DNA from: Nocardioidaceae bacterium
Lineage (GTDB): Bacteria; Actinomycetota; Actinomycetes; Propionibacteriales; Nocardioidaceae
DNA length: 64,000 nt
Reading direction: 5' to 3'
Assembly: GCA_017744365.1 (NCBI GenBank)
Contig: JAGIBL010000006.1
Location: 1-64,000 of the forward strand
The notes below the pieces were generated by a model. It had not been told where the DNA came from. It saw only the letters and a list, made by a program, of their open reading frames with translations, and did not search any database. Every line of letters starts with the position of its first letter. Within the stretch, counting starts at the first letter, position 1. The translations under genes were made by a program, and so were the position numbers. This document shows, piece after piece, positions 35,199 through 44,212 of the stretch.

Positions 35199-36439
35199 GA
35201 CGCCCCCGCGGTCGCGCGCCGGGACAGCCCGGTCAGCTCGGTCACGCCGATGCCGACCGCGGTGTCCAGGTCGGTGGCGTCGACCGCTCCGCACTCCAGC
35301 GCGCGCAGCAGGAACCCGGCCATCGCCGCGGCGGTCGCGGGCTCGTCGAGCACACCGCCCTCGACACCCCGCACGTAGTCGCGCAGCCGCCGGGCCGCGG
35401 GGCCGAAGCCGTCGCGGAAGAACGCGTAGGTCGCGCCGTACCGGCTGACCAGCTGGGCCGGGTGCAGGTCCCAGCCCTGGTAGAGCCCGGCGGCCAGCGA
35501 GCGCCGGACCAGCCGGGCGTGCAGGGACCAGGCCGCCCGGACCTCGTCGTTGCTCCCGACGGGCAGCACGTTGCTGGACCCGTCGGAGACGAACACCCCG
35601 GTCCCGGCCGCGGCCACCTGCATGACCGCCTTGGCGTGGTCGGCCACCGGGTGCTCCAAGCTCTGCTGGGCCGCGGCGACGCCGAGCGAGGCGGAGTAGT
35701 CGTAGGTGCCGTAGTGCAGCCCGGTGACCCGGCCACCGGCGGCGTGCAGCATCTTCGCGACCAGCGCGGTGCCGTCCGGGCCGAGGATCGCCTGCGGGGT
35801 CTCCACCTGGATCTCGAAGGGGACCCGGCCCAGCCCCAGCGAGGCCTCCAGCAGGTCGAGCGCCTCGGCGAAGGCGGCCACCTGGTCCACCGAGGTGACC
35901 TTGGGCAGCGTGACCACGAACCCGTCCGGCACCCCGCCCGCTGCGGCCAGCGTCTCCAGGAAGAGCCGCAGCGTGCGCAGTCCGCGCCGTCGTACGGGAG
36001 GCTCCAGGCACTTGACCCGGATGCCGCTGAACGGCGAGTGCGGCGAGGCCGCCAGCGCGCGGGCCGCGGCGAGGACGTGCTCGTCCTCCTCCGTGTCCCG
36101 GCGGACGCCGTAGCCGTCCTCGAGGTCGATGCGCAGGTCCTCGACCGGCTCGTGCTCGAGCTTGGCCTCCAGCCGCGCGCGCATCCCGGCCGCCTCCGGG
36201 ACGCCGACCTGCCAGACCGCGGCCAGGTCGGCGTCGCCGAACCGGTCCAGCTCCGCGCGGGCCTGCTCGCCCCAGGCCGGGACGGTCCAGCCGTGGTAGC
36301 GGTCCGCGGGCACGTAGACCGTGTGCACCGGCTGGCGCCGCGCCGCGTCCCCGGGGAAGCGACGGGCCAGGTCGGCGTCGGCGTCCGCCAGCCGGGCGTC
36401 GATCGCGCCGGCCAGCAGGGCGTCGAGGTCAGCGGTCAC
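35195..36439 (-). CDS. CitE/HpcH-like aldolase family protein (DUF6986 type)
   Basis: 414 residues, longer than ordinary CitE lyases. It shows [19 protein letters not shown], with the acidic metal-binding residues of the HpcH/HpaI fold, [19 protein letters not shown] and [20 protein letters not shown]. Proteins of this type lie next to malate synthase and allantoin genes in several actinobacteria but their reaction is not established to my knowledge. In this operon it may act on a glyoxylate- or ureide-derived acid, for example a malyl- or tartronate-like compound. The GTG at 36439 overlaps the malate synthase stop. Confidence 0.8.
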   Translation of the reverse strand: MTADLDALLAGAIDARLADADADLARRFPGDAARRQPVHTVYVPADRYHGWTVPAWGEQARAELDRFGDADLAAVWQVGVPEAAGMRARLEAKLEHEPVEDLRIDLEDGYGVRRDTEEDEHVLAAARALAASPHSPFSGIRVKCLEPPVRRRGLRTLRLFLETLAAAGGVPDGFVVTLPKVTSVDQVAAFAEALDLLEASLGLGRVPFEIQVETPQAILGPDGTALVAKMLHAAGGRVTGLHYGTYDYSASLGVAAAQQSLEHPVADHAKAVMQVAAAGTGVFVSDGSSNVLPVGSNDEVRAAWSLHARLVRRSLAAGLYQGWDLHPAQLVSRYGATYAFFRDGFGPAARRLRDYVRGVEGGVLDEPATAAAMAGFLLRALECGAVDATDLDTAVGIGVTELTGLSRRATAGAS

Positions 36440-38007
36440 TCGGCGACCTCGTAGGCCGGCAGGGTCAGGAAGTCGGCGAAGTCGTCGGCCAGCGCCACCT
36501 GCTCGAAGATCCGGCGGGCGTCGTCGAACCGGCGCCCGTCGTACGCCGCACCCAGGCCCTCCCGCAGGGCGGCGACCTCGGCGTCGAGCACCGCGCGCAC
36601 CAGGTCCGCGGTGACGGTGGTGCCGTCCTCGAGGACCGAGCCGTTGTGCACCCACTGCCAGATCTGCGAGCGGGAGATCTCCGCGGTGGCCGCGTCCTCC
36701 ATGAGGTGGTGGATCGCGACCGCGCCCAGGCCGCCGAGCCAGGCCTCCAGGTAGAGCAGCGCCACCTCGACGTTGCCGCGCAGGCCCTCGCGGGTCACCG
36801 CGCCCGGCACCGAGGCGATGTCGAGCAGGTCGGCCGCGGTGGCGACCACGTCCTCGCGCTGCCGCTCGACCTGGTTCGGCCGGTCGCCGAGGACGCCGTC
36901 GAAGACCTCCCGGCAGACCGGGACCAGGTCCGGGTGCGCCACCCAGGAGCCGTCGAAGCCGTCGCCGGCCTCGCGCTCCTTGTCCTCGCGCACCTTGGCG
37001 AACGCGCGCGCGTTGACCTCCTCGTCGCGCCGGCTCGGGATGAACGCCGCCATCCCGCCGATCGCCATCGCGCCGCGGCGGTGGCAGGTCCGCACCAGCA
37101 GCTGGGCGTAGGCGCGCATCATCGGGGCGTTCATGGTGACCGCGGCCCGGTCCGGCAGCACGTAGCCGGCACCCGCGTCGCGGAACCACTTGATCAGGCT
37201 GAACAGGTAGTCCCAGCGGCCGGCGTTGAGGCCGGAGGCGTGCTCGCGCAGCTCGTAGAGGATCTCCTCCATCTCGAAGGCGGCCGGGATGGTCTCGATG
37301 AGCACGGTCGCACGCACCGAGCCGTGCGGGACACCCACCTGCTCCTCGGCGAAGGTGAACACGTCGTTCCACAGGCGGGCCTCGAGGTGGCTCTCCATCT
37401 TGGCCAGGTAGAAGTACGGGCCGCTGCCGTTCTCGAGCAGCCGGGCGGCGTTGTGGAAGAAGTACAGCCCGAAGTCCACCAGCGCGCCGACGACCGGGCG
37501 GCCGTCGACCTCGATGTGCTTCTCGTCGAAGTGCCAGCCGCGCGGTCGCATCACGATGGTGGCCAGCCGGCCCTCGGCGAGCGCGTAGCTCTTGCCCTCC
37601 TCGCTGGTGAAGTCGATCTGCCGGCGGATCGCGTCGTACAGGTTGACCTGCGAGGAGACCACGTTGCGCCAGTGCGGCGTGCTCGCGTCCTCGAGGTCGG
37701 CCAGCCAGACCCGGGCACCGGAGTTGAGCGCGTTGATGGTCATCTTCCGGTCGGCCGGCCCGGTGATCTCCACCCGGCGGTCGAGCAGGTCGGCCGGGGT
37801 CGGCGCCACCTGCCAGTCGCCCTCGCGGACGTCCTTGGTCTCGGGCAGGAAGTCGAGCGGGGTGCCGCGACGCTCGGTACGACGGGCGAGCAGCTCGTCG
37901 CGACGCGTGCCGAAGCGCTGCTGGAGGAGCTCGACGAACGCCAGCGCCTCGGGGGTGAGGATCTCCTCGCCCCGCTCGATCGCGGGGCCGGTGACGGTGA
38001 TGGCCAT
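36436..38007 (-). CDS. aceB: Malate synthase A
   Basis: 523 residues, the normal length for the A isoform. Signatures are [51 protein letters not shown], and [20 protein letters not shown], which includes the metal-binding Glu. The C-terminal lid has [24 protein letters not shown] sequence (observed as [19 protein letters not shown]). It condenses glyoxylate, the end product of ureide breakdown, with acetyl-CoA to malate. First gene of the operon; GAGAAAGG lies eight bases before the ATG. Its promoter region (38008-38114) follows the FadR gene on the same strand. Confidence 0.95.
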   Translation of the reverse strand: MAITVTGPAIERGEEILTPEALAFVELLQQRFGTRRDELLARRTERRGTPLDFLPETKDVREGDWQVAPTPADLLDRRVEITGPADRKMTINALNSGARVWLADLEDASTPHWRNVVSSQVNLYDAIRRQIDFTSEEGKSYALAEGRLATIVMRPRGWHFDEKHIEVDGRPVVGALVDFGLYFFHNAARLLENGSGPYFYLAKMESHLEARLWNDVFTFAEEQVGVPHGSVRATVLIETIPAAFEMEEILYELREHASGLNAGRWDYLFSLIKWFRDAGAGYVLPDRAAVTMNAPMMRAYAQLLVRTCHRRGAMAIGGMAAFIPSRRDEEVNARAFAKVREDKEREAGDGFDGSWVAHPDLVPVCREVFDGVLGDRPNQVERQREDVVATAADLLDIASVPGAVTREGLRGNVEVALLYLEAWLGGLGAVAIHHLMEDAATAEISRSQIWQWVHNGSVLEDGTTVTADLVRAVLDAEVAALREGLGAAYDGRRFDDARRIFEQVALADDFADFLTLPAYEVAE

Positions 38008-38114
38008 GACAGATGCCTTTCTCGGGGGACGACGACAGCGGGGTTGGGCATGCCCACGGGTCGCCGAGGAGAGGTGGCGCCGGGCGGGCCCGGCAGGAAA
38101 GGACGCCGGAAGGG

Positions 38115-38837
38115 TCAGGCGTCGTCGGCGTCGAACACCTCGGAGCCGCGCAGCAGCGCCTCCTGGTGGTCGAGCATCCGCAGCACCGCGGCCGCGGCGC
38201 CCTCGGCGTCACCGGCGGCGATGGTCTCCATCAGCCGGGTGTGCGAGTCGTCGGGGTCGTCGGCGAAGCCGGTCGGGCAGTGGTCGGGGCGCACGCTGCT
38301 GCGGATCGCCTCGCTGAGCCCGAGGTAGAGCTCGTAGACGATCTCGTTGTGCGAGAGCCGGGCCACGGTGTCGTGGAAGACGCCGTCGGCCTCGGTGAAC
38401 GCGTCCGCGTCCTCCTGCTCGGCGGCCACGCCGCGCTTCTCGAAGGCGGCGCGCAGCTCGGCGAGCTCGTCGTCGCTGCGGTGCCGCGCGGCCAGCCGGG
38501 CGGCCATCACGTCGAGCCCGCGACGGGCCTCGATGACGTCGCGAGCGCGGGCGTTGCGCAGCCGCCGCTGCAGCGCCACCTGGCCCTCGTCGGTCGCCTG
38601 GACGTAGGTGCCGTCACCGTGCTTGACCACCAGCAGGCCGGCGTGCGCGAGGGCCCGGATCGCCTCGCGGACCGAGGTACGGCCCACGCCGAGGTTCTCG
38701 GCGAGCTGGGCCTCCGACGGGATCCGCTCCCCCACGGGCCAGGTGCCGGCCTCGATGACGCGCCGGATCTCTCCGATCGCGTGCTCGGTCAGGGAGACGC
38801 GCGTCGCACGTCGCACCGAGCCGTTCTTGTCGGACAT
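38115..38837 (-). CDS. FadR/GntR family transcriptional regulator (FCD domain)
   Basis: 240 residues. The winged helix is [20 protein letters not shown] followed by [20 protein letters not shown]; the rest is an all-helical FCD domain with the metal-ligand pattern D-x-x-x-H ([20 protein letters not shown]). It starts 13 bp after the amidohydrolase and is probably the last gene of the heterocycle operon, so it would be autoregulated. It also sits directly before the ureide operon and could control both. The candidate operators are GACGTCTGAT elements at 43050-43066 and 49960-49977. Confidence 0.9.
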   Translation of the reverse strand: MSDKNGSVRRATRVSLTEHAIGEIRRVIEAGTWPVGERIPSEAQLAENLGVGRTSVREAIRALAHAGLLVVKHGDGTYVQATDEGQVALQRRLRNARARDVIEARRGLDVMAARLAARHRSDDELAELRAAFEKRGVAAEQEDADAFTEADGVFHDTVARLSHNEIVYELYLGLSEAIRSSVRPDHCPTGFADDPDDSHTRLMETIAAGDAEGAAAAVLRMLDHQEALLRGSEVFDADDA

Positions 38838-38850
38838 CACAATCACCCTA

Positions 38851-40341
38851 TCAATCGACAACCGTTGAGTCCGGGACCTGCGACGGCCTCCGGAGGCTGG
38901 AGGGGAACAGGTCGTCGGGCGACCTGCGCCGGTGGTCGCGCTCGCTGTAGGAGCGCCGGTACGAGGCCAGGTGCGCGGCCGCCTCGGCCCGCAGCGCGTC
39001 CAGGTCGAGGCCGGGGATCCGGCCGTCCTCGACGACGGTGCGCCCGGCCACCACGACCCGGGTGACGCCGCCGCCGTGCGCGTGGTTGACCAGGCCGCGG
39101 ACCGGGTCGTCGAAGACCCCGGTACGGACGTCGTCGAACGAGACGACGGTGATGTCCGCGCGCGCGCCCGGTGCCAGCCTGCCCAGGTCGTCGCGACCGA
39201 GTGCGGCGGCCCCGCCGAGGGTGGCGGCCCGGAGCAGGTCCGCGGCCTGGCCGGCACCGCGGTCCCGGGCGATCGTGCGCGCCTGCGCCGAGCCGGACTC
39301 CATCGTGCGGACCATGTCGGGGGGAAACGTGTCGGTGCCGAGCGCGAGGTTGACCCCGCGCTCGCGGTACCCGTCGAAGGACTCCAGCGCCATCGCGTAG
39401 CGCTGATTGGCCAGCGGGCAGTACACGACGGTGACCCCGCGCTCGGCGAGCAGGCCGACGTGGTCCTCGCCGTCGCCGGGGCCGACCTGGCTGTGCCCGT
39501 TGACCGCCCAGGCGTGCGCGAGCAGGGTGCGCGGCTCCAGCAGGCCCTCGTCGTCGAGCAGCCGCAGGGTGTGCCGGCCGTGCTCGGCGCGCAGCAGCCG
39601 CAGCTCGGCCAGGCTCTGCGCGGCCTGGAAGCGGACCGGGACGTCCAGCTCCTCCTGCGCCTTGCGGGTGGCCCGGAGCAGCTCGGGGCCGAGGGTCTCG
39701 ACGCGGGCCGGCAGCAGCGCGGTCCGGACCAGGTCTCCGTGGCCCGCACCCCCGTCGCGGGCGAAGGCGACCGCCTCCTCCAGGCTGCGCCGGCCCGCCT
39801 CGGGATCCCAGGCGACCCGGCGGCTCCCACCGGGCCCGGCCACGTGCACGCCGCCGCGGTAGCTCGGGCCCAGGTAGGTGCGCAGGCCCAGCTCGCCGGC
39901 GATCTCGGCCACCCCGGCCATCTCGTCGTAGGTTTCCGCCCAGGCCCGGTAGCTCTCGGCCGCGATCGGCATCGCGGTGGTGATGCCCTGCAGCAGCAGC
40001 TGGGCCAGGGCGAAGCGGCGCTGGGTCAGCAGGGCGTCGAGGCCGAAGACCTCGTGCCGGTGAGCGAAGTAGTCCTCGGACCAGAGCAGCCCGTCCTGGC
40101 GGTCGTCGCCCTGCCAGTGGTCGAGGATCGCGTGGTCGTTGTCGGCCAGCGCATTGAGGTCGACGAAGCCGGGCAGCACGATCGCGTGGCCGAGGTCGTG
40201 GTCCTCGTCGACCGGGCCCTCGAAGAAGGGACCGACGTACAGGACGGTGTCGCCCTCGTAGACGACGCAGGCGTCGTCGTACAGCACGAGATCGCCGTCG
40301 GCGTAGCCGACGACGTACCTCGCGCGCAGCCGGGTCACCAT
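38851..40341 (-). CDS. Amidohydrolase superfamily (chlorohydrolase/TRZ-like) protein lacking canonical metal-binding histidines
   Basis: 496 residues with the superfamily barrel and the beta-sandwich (LPGFVDLNALADNDH, TLLAHAWAVNGHSQVG, NLALGTDTFPPDMV, GRLAPGARADITVVSFDDVR). In normal ATZ/TRZ enzymes the motif after PGFV is xHxH, and a third His sits in a THxxE-like strand. Here those positions are Asn63, Leu65 and Gln239 (VRFQAAQSLAE); only His276 and Asp337 remain. Asp67, Asp69 and His70 nearby might substitute. It therefore may be a non-metal or altered-metal hydrolase. It lies between the isomerase and the FadR gene in the heterocycle operon. Confidence 0.8.
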   Translation of the reverse strand: MVTRLRARYVVGYADGDLVLYDDACVVYEGDTVLYVGPFFEGPVDEDHDLGHAIVLPGFVDLNALADNDHAILDHWQGDDRQDGLLWSEDYFAHRHEVFGLDALLTQRRFALAQLLLQGITTAMPIAAESYRAWAETYDEMAGVAEIAGELGLRTYLGPSYRGGVHVAGPGGSRRVAWDPEAGRRSLEEAVAFARDGGAGHGDLVRTALLPARVETLGPELLRATRKAQEELDVPVRFQAAQSLAELRLLRAEHGRHTLRLLDDEGLLEPRTLLAHAWAVNGHSQVGPGDGEDHVGLLAERGVTVVYCPLANQRYAMALESFDGYRERGVNLALGTDTFPPDMVRTMESGSAQARTIARDRGAGQAADLLRAATLGGAAALGRDDLGRLAPGARADITVVSFDDVRTGVFDDPVRGLVNHAHGGGVTRVVVAGRTVVEDGRIPGLDLDALRAEAAAHLASYRRSYSERDHRRRSPDDLFPSSLRRPSQVPDSTVVD

Positions 40342-41360
40342 CCGGCGATCACCTTCCGCAGGTGGTCGCGGCTCTCCTCGAGCCGGACCACCTTGTGCTC
40401 CTCCCACGGGTGCGCGTCGTACGCCACCGGGTCCGGCCACACGCCCGCGGCGATGTTGCGCTCGGACAGCTCGGCGAGCGCGGTCACCGCGTCCAGCTCG
40501 GCGTCGGTGAGGTCCGGGTGCAGCGCCCGCCAGGACGGGTCCTGGCACTCGATGTCCATGTAGCCCTGGTTGTCCTCGATGGAGAGGTTCAGGTCCGGGT
40601 TGGCCGCGTGCAGCACGCCGAGCAGCTCGGTCCAGTCCACGATCCCCTGGCCGCACGGACGCAGCTGGCGGACCAGGCCGTGCGGGCGGACCAGCAGCAC
40701 CGCGTCCTTGACGTGGGCGTTCCGCACGTACGGCGCCAGCCGGCGGGCCGCCTCGACGGGGTGCTCGCCGCGCACCAGCAGGTTGCCGACGTCGAAGGTG
40801 GCGCTGGTGACGTCGGGCCCGACGCCCTCGACCAGCCGGACCACCTCGAAGGAGCTGATCTCCTCGTGGGTCTCGATGCTGATCCGGCAGCCGTGCTCGC
40901 GCAGCGCGGGGGCCAGCGCGACCAGGAACCGCCGGGTCATCTCCAGCTGGTCCTCCCAGCTGACGTCGGTGCGGAACCGGTCGTAGGCGTAGCGGCCCGG
41001 CAGGCCGGACTTCCACTGGCCGGTGACCGCGAGCAGGTCGGTGCAGCCGATCCAGGCCGAGGCCTCGATCATCCGCTCGAAGGCTCGCCGGGTGTCGCCC
41101 TCGCCGAGCGCGCGGATGTGCGGCTTCTCCGGCAGCGCGCACGGGTTGATCAGGCCGACGCCGACCTCGAGGTACATGCCGAGGTCGTCGGCGTACGCGC
41201 GCACGTCCTCGAGCTCGGCCCGGTCCAGGGTGGGGCTGAGGTCGAGGACCGACTTGAAGAACACCCCGTCCAGGTCGAGCTCGCGCGCCCGGTCGAGCAC
41301 CGGGACGGCGCCGTCGACGCGGGCGTCGAAGATGTGGGTGCCCTCGATGCCGATGCGCAT
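40335..41360 (-). CDS. Sugar phosphate isomerase/epimerase-like TIM barrel protein
   Basis: 341 residues of the AP-endonuclease-2 (xylose isomerase-like) fold. Features are RIGIEGTHIFDARVDGAVPV at the start, CRISIETHEEISSFEVVRLV with a likely metal-ligand Glu, SATFDVGNLLVRGEHPVEAA with an Asp ligand, RNAHVKDAVLLVRPHG with a His ligand, and LNLSIEDNQGYMD with a last Glu. All four metal positions are kept, so it should be an active isomerase, epimerase or hydrolase. The C-terminal extension HPWEEHKVVRLEESRDHLRK is unusual. Substrate unknown; context suggests a ring-opened ureide or keto acid. Confidence 0.82.
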   Translation of the reverse strand: MRIGIEGTHIFDARVDGAVPVLDRARELDLDGVFFKSVLDLSPTLDRAELEDVRAYADDLGMYLEVGVGLINPCALPEKPHIRALGEGDTRRAFERMIEASAWIGCTDLLAVTGQWKSGLPGRYAYDRFRTDVSWEDQLEMTRRFLVALAPALREHGCRISIETHEEISSFEVVRLVEGVGPDVTSATFDVGNLLVRGEHPVEAARRLAPYVRNAHVKDAVLLVRPHGLVRQLRPCGQGIVDWTELLGVLHAANPDLNLSIEDNQGYMDIECQDPSWRALHPDLTDAELDAVTALAELSERNIAAGVWPDPVAYDAHPWEEHKVVRLEESRDHLRKVIAGW

Positions 41361-41361
41361 C

Positions 41362-41694
41362 TCAGTCGACCACGTCGGGGAACCGGTCCGACTGCTCGAA
41401 CACGTCGATGCCGACGGTGCCGGGGTGGTTGTACTTGCGGTTCGGCACGCCGCCGGGGATGAAGTAGCTCTCGCCCTTGCCGTACGACGTGGTGACGCCG
41501 TCGATGGTGATCTCGACGGTGCCCTCGAGGATCAGGCCCCACTCGGCGCCGTCGGCGAGGTCGTCGTTGGCACCGCCCTCGTGCACCTCGTAGAAGAGCA
41601 CCTGGGCGTTGTCGGTCATCACCCAGGCACGCGCCACGTCGGCCGGGATCTCGAGCTTGGAGAGGGTGTCGAAGAAGGCGGGGAAGGTGCTCAT
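41362..41694 (-). CDS. Cupin domain protein (paralogue 1) with lost metal ligands
   Basis: 110 residues, a single cupin. Motif 1 reads DDLADGAEWGLILEGTVEIT: the two histidines expected before AEWG are Leu/Ala/Asp. Motif 2 reads GESYFIPGGVPNRKYNHPGT, where the usual His is Asn. The fold is clear from VTTSYGKGESYFIPGGVP and from close similarity to the cupins at 43095 and 46965. It probably binds no metal and may act as a small-molecule binding or regulatory protein. The stop lies one base before the isomerase start. Confidence 0.82.
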   Translation of the reverse strand: MSTFPAFFDTLSKLEIPADVARAWVMTDNAQVLFYEVHEGGANDDLADGAEWGLILEGTVEITIDGVTTSYGKGESYFIPGGVPNRKYNHPGTVGIDVFEQSDRFPDVVD

Positions 41695-41771
41695 GGTTGC
41701 TCCTGGTGGATCGGTCTCGCCTCCCGCCCGGCCCGAGCCGGACGGGAGGCGCTTGGACTGGTCGCCGGTCG

Positions 41772-42998
41772 TCACTCGACGGCGGGCGGGTTCTCCGGCT
41801 TCAGGGCGTCGACCAGGGCCGGCTTGCCGTTCTTGATGCCGACCACCCGGTAGACCCGCTGGGCGTCCAGGTGGACCTTGTCGGTGAAGGTCAGCGGGAT
41901 CGGCACCTCGACGCCGGTGAAGGAGCTGAGCGCCTGGGCGACCTTGGTGCCCTCGGTGCTCTTCGCCTCGGTGATCGCCCGGGTCAGTGCGTAGACGCCG
42001 GTGTAGCCCATGACGCCGTAGGAGTTCTGCACGTCGATGCCGGAGTCGCGGAACTTCTTGGTCAGCGCGTTGACCGCCGGGCTCGGGTCGTCGCCCCAGA
42101 CCGAGGCCCAGTCGACGGTGTAGACGTCGCTGAGGTTCGGCATCGTCTTCTTGAACCAGAAGTCGCCGGCCATGCCGCTGCCCGAGACGATCGGGGTGTT
42201 CACGCCGGAGTTGCGCAGGGTCTTGACGGCCAGCGCGCCACCCGGCGGGTAGGAGCACAGCGCGATCACGTCGGGCTTCTTGGACAGGCCCTTGATCCGG
42301 GTCACCTGCGAGGCCAGCGAGCTGTCGCCGTTGCCGAAGGTGTCCGCCCCGAGCACGGTGCCGCCGGCCGCCTTGAACGCGTCGCCGTAGCCGTCGCAGA
42401 GGTCCTTGCTGAAGTCGGTCGAGGTGTCGATCAGCAGGTACGTCGAGGCGAAGCCCTGCTTGCGCCCCCACTGCGCCATCAGCGCGCTGTCGCTGGTCAC
42501 CGGGGTGCCGAGCGAGTAGACCAGCGGACCGAACTTGGCCCACTGCACCGAGCCGCCACCGATGGACATGGCCACCTTGCCCGCGCTGGACACGACGGTC
42601 GCGGTGCCGCCGCCGAAGTTCAGGTCGATCGAGGTGAGCACCGCGTCGGCGCCCTTGCCCAGGATCTCCTGCCCCGCGGTGGTGGAGGCGTTGATGTCGG
42701 AGCGGGTGTCGGCGGTGACCAGCTCGACCTTGCGCCCGAGGACGCCGCCCTTCTCGTTGATCTCCTCGACGGCGATCTTCGCGCCGGCCAGGGAGGCGCC
42801 CTCGTAGGGCTCCAGGACGCCGCTGAAGCCGGCGGCCATCCCGATCTTGATGGGCTTGTCGCTCGACGAGCCCTTGTCAGCACCCCCGGAGGTGTCACTG
42901 CTCTCCGCGGAGGCGCAGCCGGCAGCGGCCAGCGCCGCAGCAGCGAGCAGCGCGGCGAGACGAAGGGTCCGTCCGCGGTTCTTCCCCAAGCTGTTCAC
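41772..42998 (-). CDS. Branched-chain amino acid-type ABC transporter substrate-binding lipoprotein (LivK-like)
   Basis: 408 residues from the GTG at 42998. An N-terminal lipoprotein signal LRLAALLAAAALAAAGCASA has the Cys at residue 28, followed by a Ser/Gly linker; the mature domain starts IKIGMAAGFSGVLEPYEGAS and continues LAGAKIAVEEINEKGGVLGR, standard for type I Leu/Ile/Val-binding folds. AGGAG (complement of 43005-43009) lies six bases before that GTG, so I prefer it over the TTG at 43004. It has its own promoter with an operator-like element. Ligand unknown; context suggests a ureide or imide. Confidence 0.9.
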   Translation of the reverse strand: MNSLGKNRGRTLRLAALLAAAALAAAGCASAESSDTSGGADKGSSSDKPIKIGMAAGFSGVLEPYEGASLAGAKIAVEEINEKGGVLGRKVELVTADTRSDINASTTAGQEILGKGADAVLTSIDLNFGGGTATVVSSAGKVAMSIGGGSVQWAKFGPLVYSLGTPVTSDSALMAQWGRKQGFASTYLLIDTSTDFSKDLCDGYGDAFKAAGGTVLGADTFGNGDSSLASQVTRIKGLSKKPDVIALCSYPPGGALAVKTLRNSGVNTPIVSGSGMAGDFWFKKTMPNLSDVYTVDWASVWGDDPSPAVNALTKKFRDSGIDVQNSYGVMGYTGVYALTRAITEAKSTEGTKVAQALSSFTGVEVPIPLTFTDKVHLDAQRVYRVVGIKNGKPALVDALKPENPPAVE

Positions 42999-43043
42999 TC
43001 TCAACTCCTGACTTCCACGTCGCTGGTTCGACCGTGTTCTCCG

Positions 43044-43072
43044 AGTAGATCAGACGTCAGACGACTGGTCAA
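43044..43072 (-). promoter_or_regulatory. Promoter of the LivK-like gene with operator in the spacer
   Basis: On the minus strand, TTGACC (complement of 43067-43072) and TCTACT (complement of 43044-43049) are spaced by 17 bases. The spacer contains GTCTGACGTCTGA, a tandem GTCTGA repeat, ending right at the -10. The segment GACGTCTGAT recurs in the same place next to the -10 of the promoter at 49954-49983. Confidence 0.6.
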
Positions 43073-43094
43073 TAGATGTGTTGCAGGTTGTCCT

Positions 43095-43454
43095 TCAGGC
43101 CTTCGCGGTGAACCGGTCGGTGCCCTCGAAGACGGTGATCCCGACCAGGCCGGGGTGGTTGACGACGCTGTGCACGACGTCCTCGCCGACGAAGTAGGAC
43201 TCCCCCGGCCCGTACGACGTGGTGACGCCGTCGATGGTGATGTCGACCTGGCCCTGGATGACCAGGCCCCACTCGTTGCCGTGGGTGTGGTCGGGCGACT
43301 GGCTGCCCGCCGGGAGCTCGAAGAAGAGCGCCTGGCAGCGGTCCCGGACCATGAAGGCCCGGCAGGTCTCGAGGGGGATGTCGGCCTCGGTGAGCCGCTC
43401 GATGAAGGCCGGGAAGTACCCGGTGCCGTTCTTCTCCTCGGTGGGTGCGGACAT
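43095..43454 (-). CDS. Cupin domain protein (paralogue 2) with intact metal ligands
   Basis: 119 residues, a single cupin. Motif 1 SPDHTHGNEWGLVIQGQVDI has both histidines and the Glu; motif 2 GESYFVGEDVVHSVVNHPGL has the last His. It is the only one of the three cupin paralogues with the complete 3-His-1-Glu set, so it is the best candidate for an enzyme, perhaps an isomerase, hydrolase or dioxygenase. GGAAGGAG lies just before the ATG. It lies between the LivF-like gene and the LivK-like gene. Confidence 0.82.
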   Translation of the reverse strand: MSAPTEEKNGTGYFPAFIERLTEADIPLETCRAFMVRDRCQALFFELPAGSQSPDHTHGNEWGLVIQGQVDITIDGVTTSYGPGESYFVGEDVVHSVVNHPGLVGITVFEGTDRFTAKA

Positions 43455-43510
43455 GACTCTCCTTCCGGCCGGGCTCGCGGCGCCGGCTCGTCGTGGGGTG
43501 CGAGCTGGAC

Positions 43511-44212
43511 TCAGCTCAGGTACAGGTCGGCCAGCTGGCCGTCCTGGGACAGCTCCTCCCGCGTCCCGGCGAGCACCAGCTCGCCGCGGCGCAGCACGTA
43601 GGACCGGTCGGCCACGGCGACGGCGCGCAGCGCGTTCTGCTCCACGAGCAGCACGCCGACGCCCTCCTCGCGCAGCTCGGCCACGACCTCGAAGACGAGG
43701 TCGACCATCTTGGGGGCGAGCCCCAGCGAGGGCTCGTCGAGCAGCAGGATCCCCGGAGCGGACAGCAGGGCGCGCGCGATCGCGAGCTGCTGCTGCTCAC
43801 CGCCGGAGAGCTTGCCGGCCGGGGTGTCCCGGTAGCGGTCCAGCACCGGGAACCGCGCCAGCAGCCGGTCGGTCGCCTCGGCGGCACTGTCCCGGTCGGC
43901 CCGGGCGATGGTGCCCAGGTGCAGGTTCTCGGCCACGGTCAGGCTGGCGAAGACGTCACGCCCCTCGGGCACCAGCGAGATGCCCTGCCGGGCGATCCAC
44001 TCCGGGGTCCGGCCGCCCAGCGCGACCCCGTCGAGCTCGACCGAGCCGGAGGCCGGGGCGACCACGCCGGCGATGGCGGCCAGCGTGCTGGACTTGCCGG
44101 CGCCGTTGGCCCCGACCAGGGCGACCACCTCGCCCGGGGAGACGGTCAGGGAGAGCCCCTTGACCGCCGCGATGCTCCCGTAGGAGACGTGCAGGTCACG
44201 CACCTCGAGCAT
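43511..44212 (-). CDS. ABC transporter ATP-binding protein (LivF-like)
   Basis: 233 residues. Walker A GANGAGKS at residues 34-41, signature LSGGEQQQLAIARALLSAPG, Walker B LLLDEPSLGLAPKMV and LLVEQNALRAV are typical of LivF. The start LEVRDLHVSYGSIAAVKGLS is also canonical. It overlaps the LivG-like gene by 17 bases and has GAGGAGGGG before its ATG. It forms the importer with the genes at 44196-46934 and the binding protein at 41772. Confidence 0.93.
   Translation of the reverse strand: MLEVRDLHVSYGSIAAVKGLSLTVSPGEVVALVGANGAGKSSTLAAIAGVVAPASGSVELDGVALGGRTPEWIARQGISLVPEGRDVFASLTVAENLHLGTIARADRDSAAEATDRLLARFPVLDRYRDTPAGKLSGGEQQQLAIARALLSAPGILLLDEPSLGLAPKMVDLVFEVVAELREEGVGVLLVEQNALRAVAVADRSYVLRRGELVLAGTREELSQDGQLADLYLS

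Noticed and set aside
38851-40341. Calling the amidohydrolase a pseudogene because of missing histidines
   Set aside because: The frame is intact over 496 residues with strong motifs elsewhere and tight operon spacing, so loss of function by decay is not supported.
43004-43004. TTG start for the LivK-like gene
   Set aside because: AGGAG would directly abut the TTG; the GTG at 42998 has normal six-base spacing.
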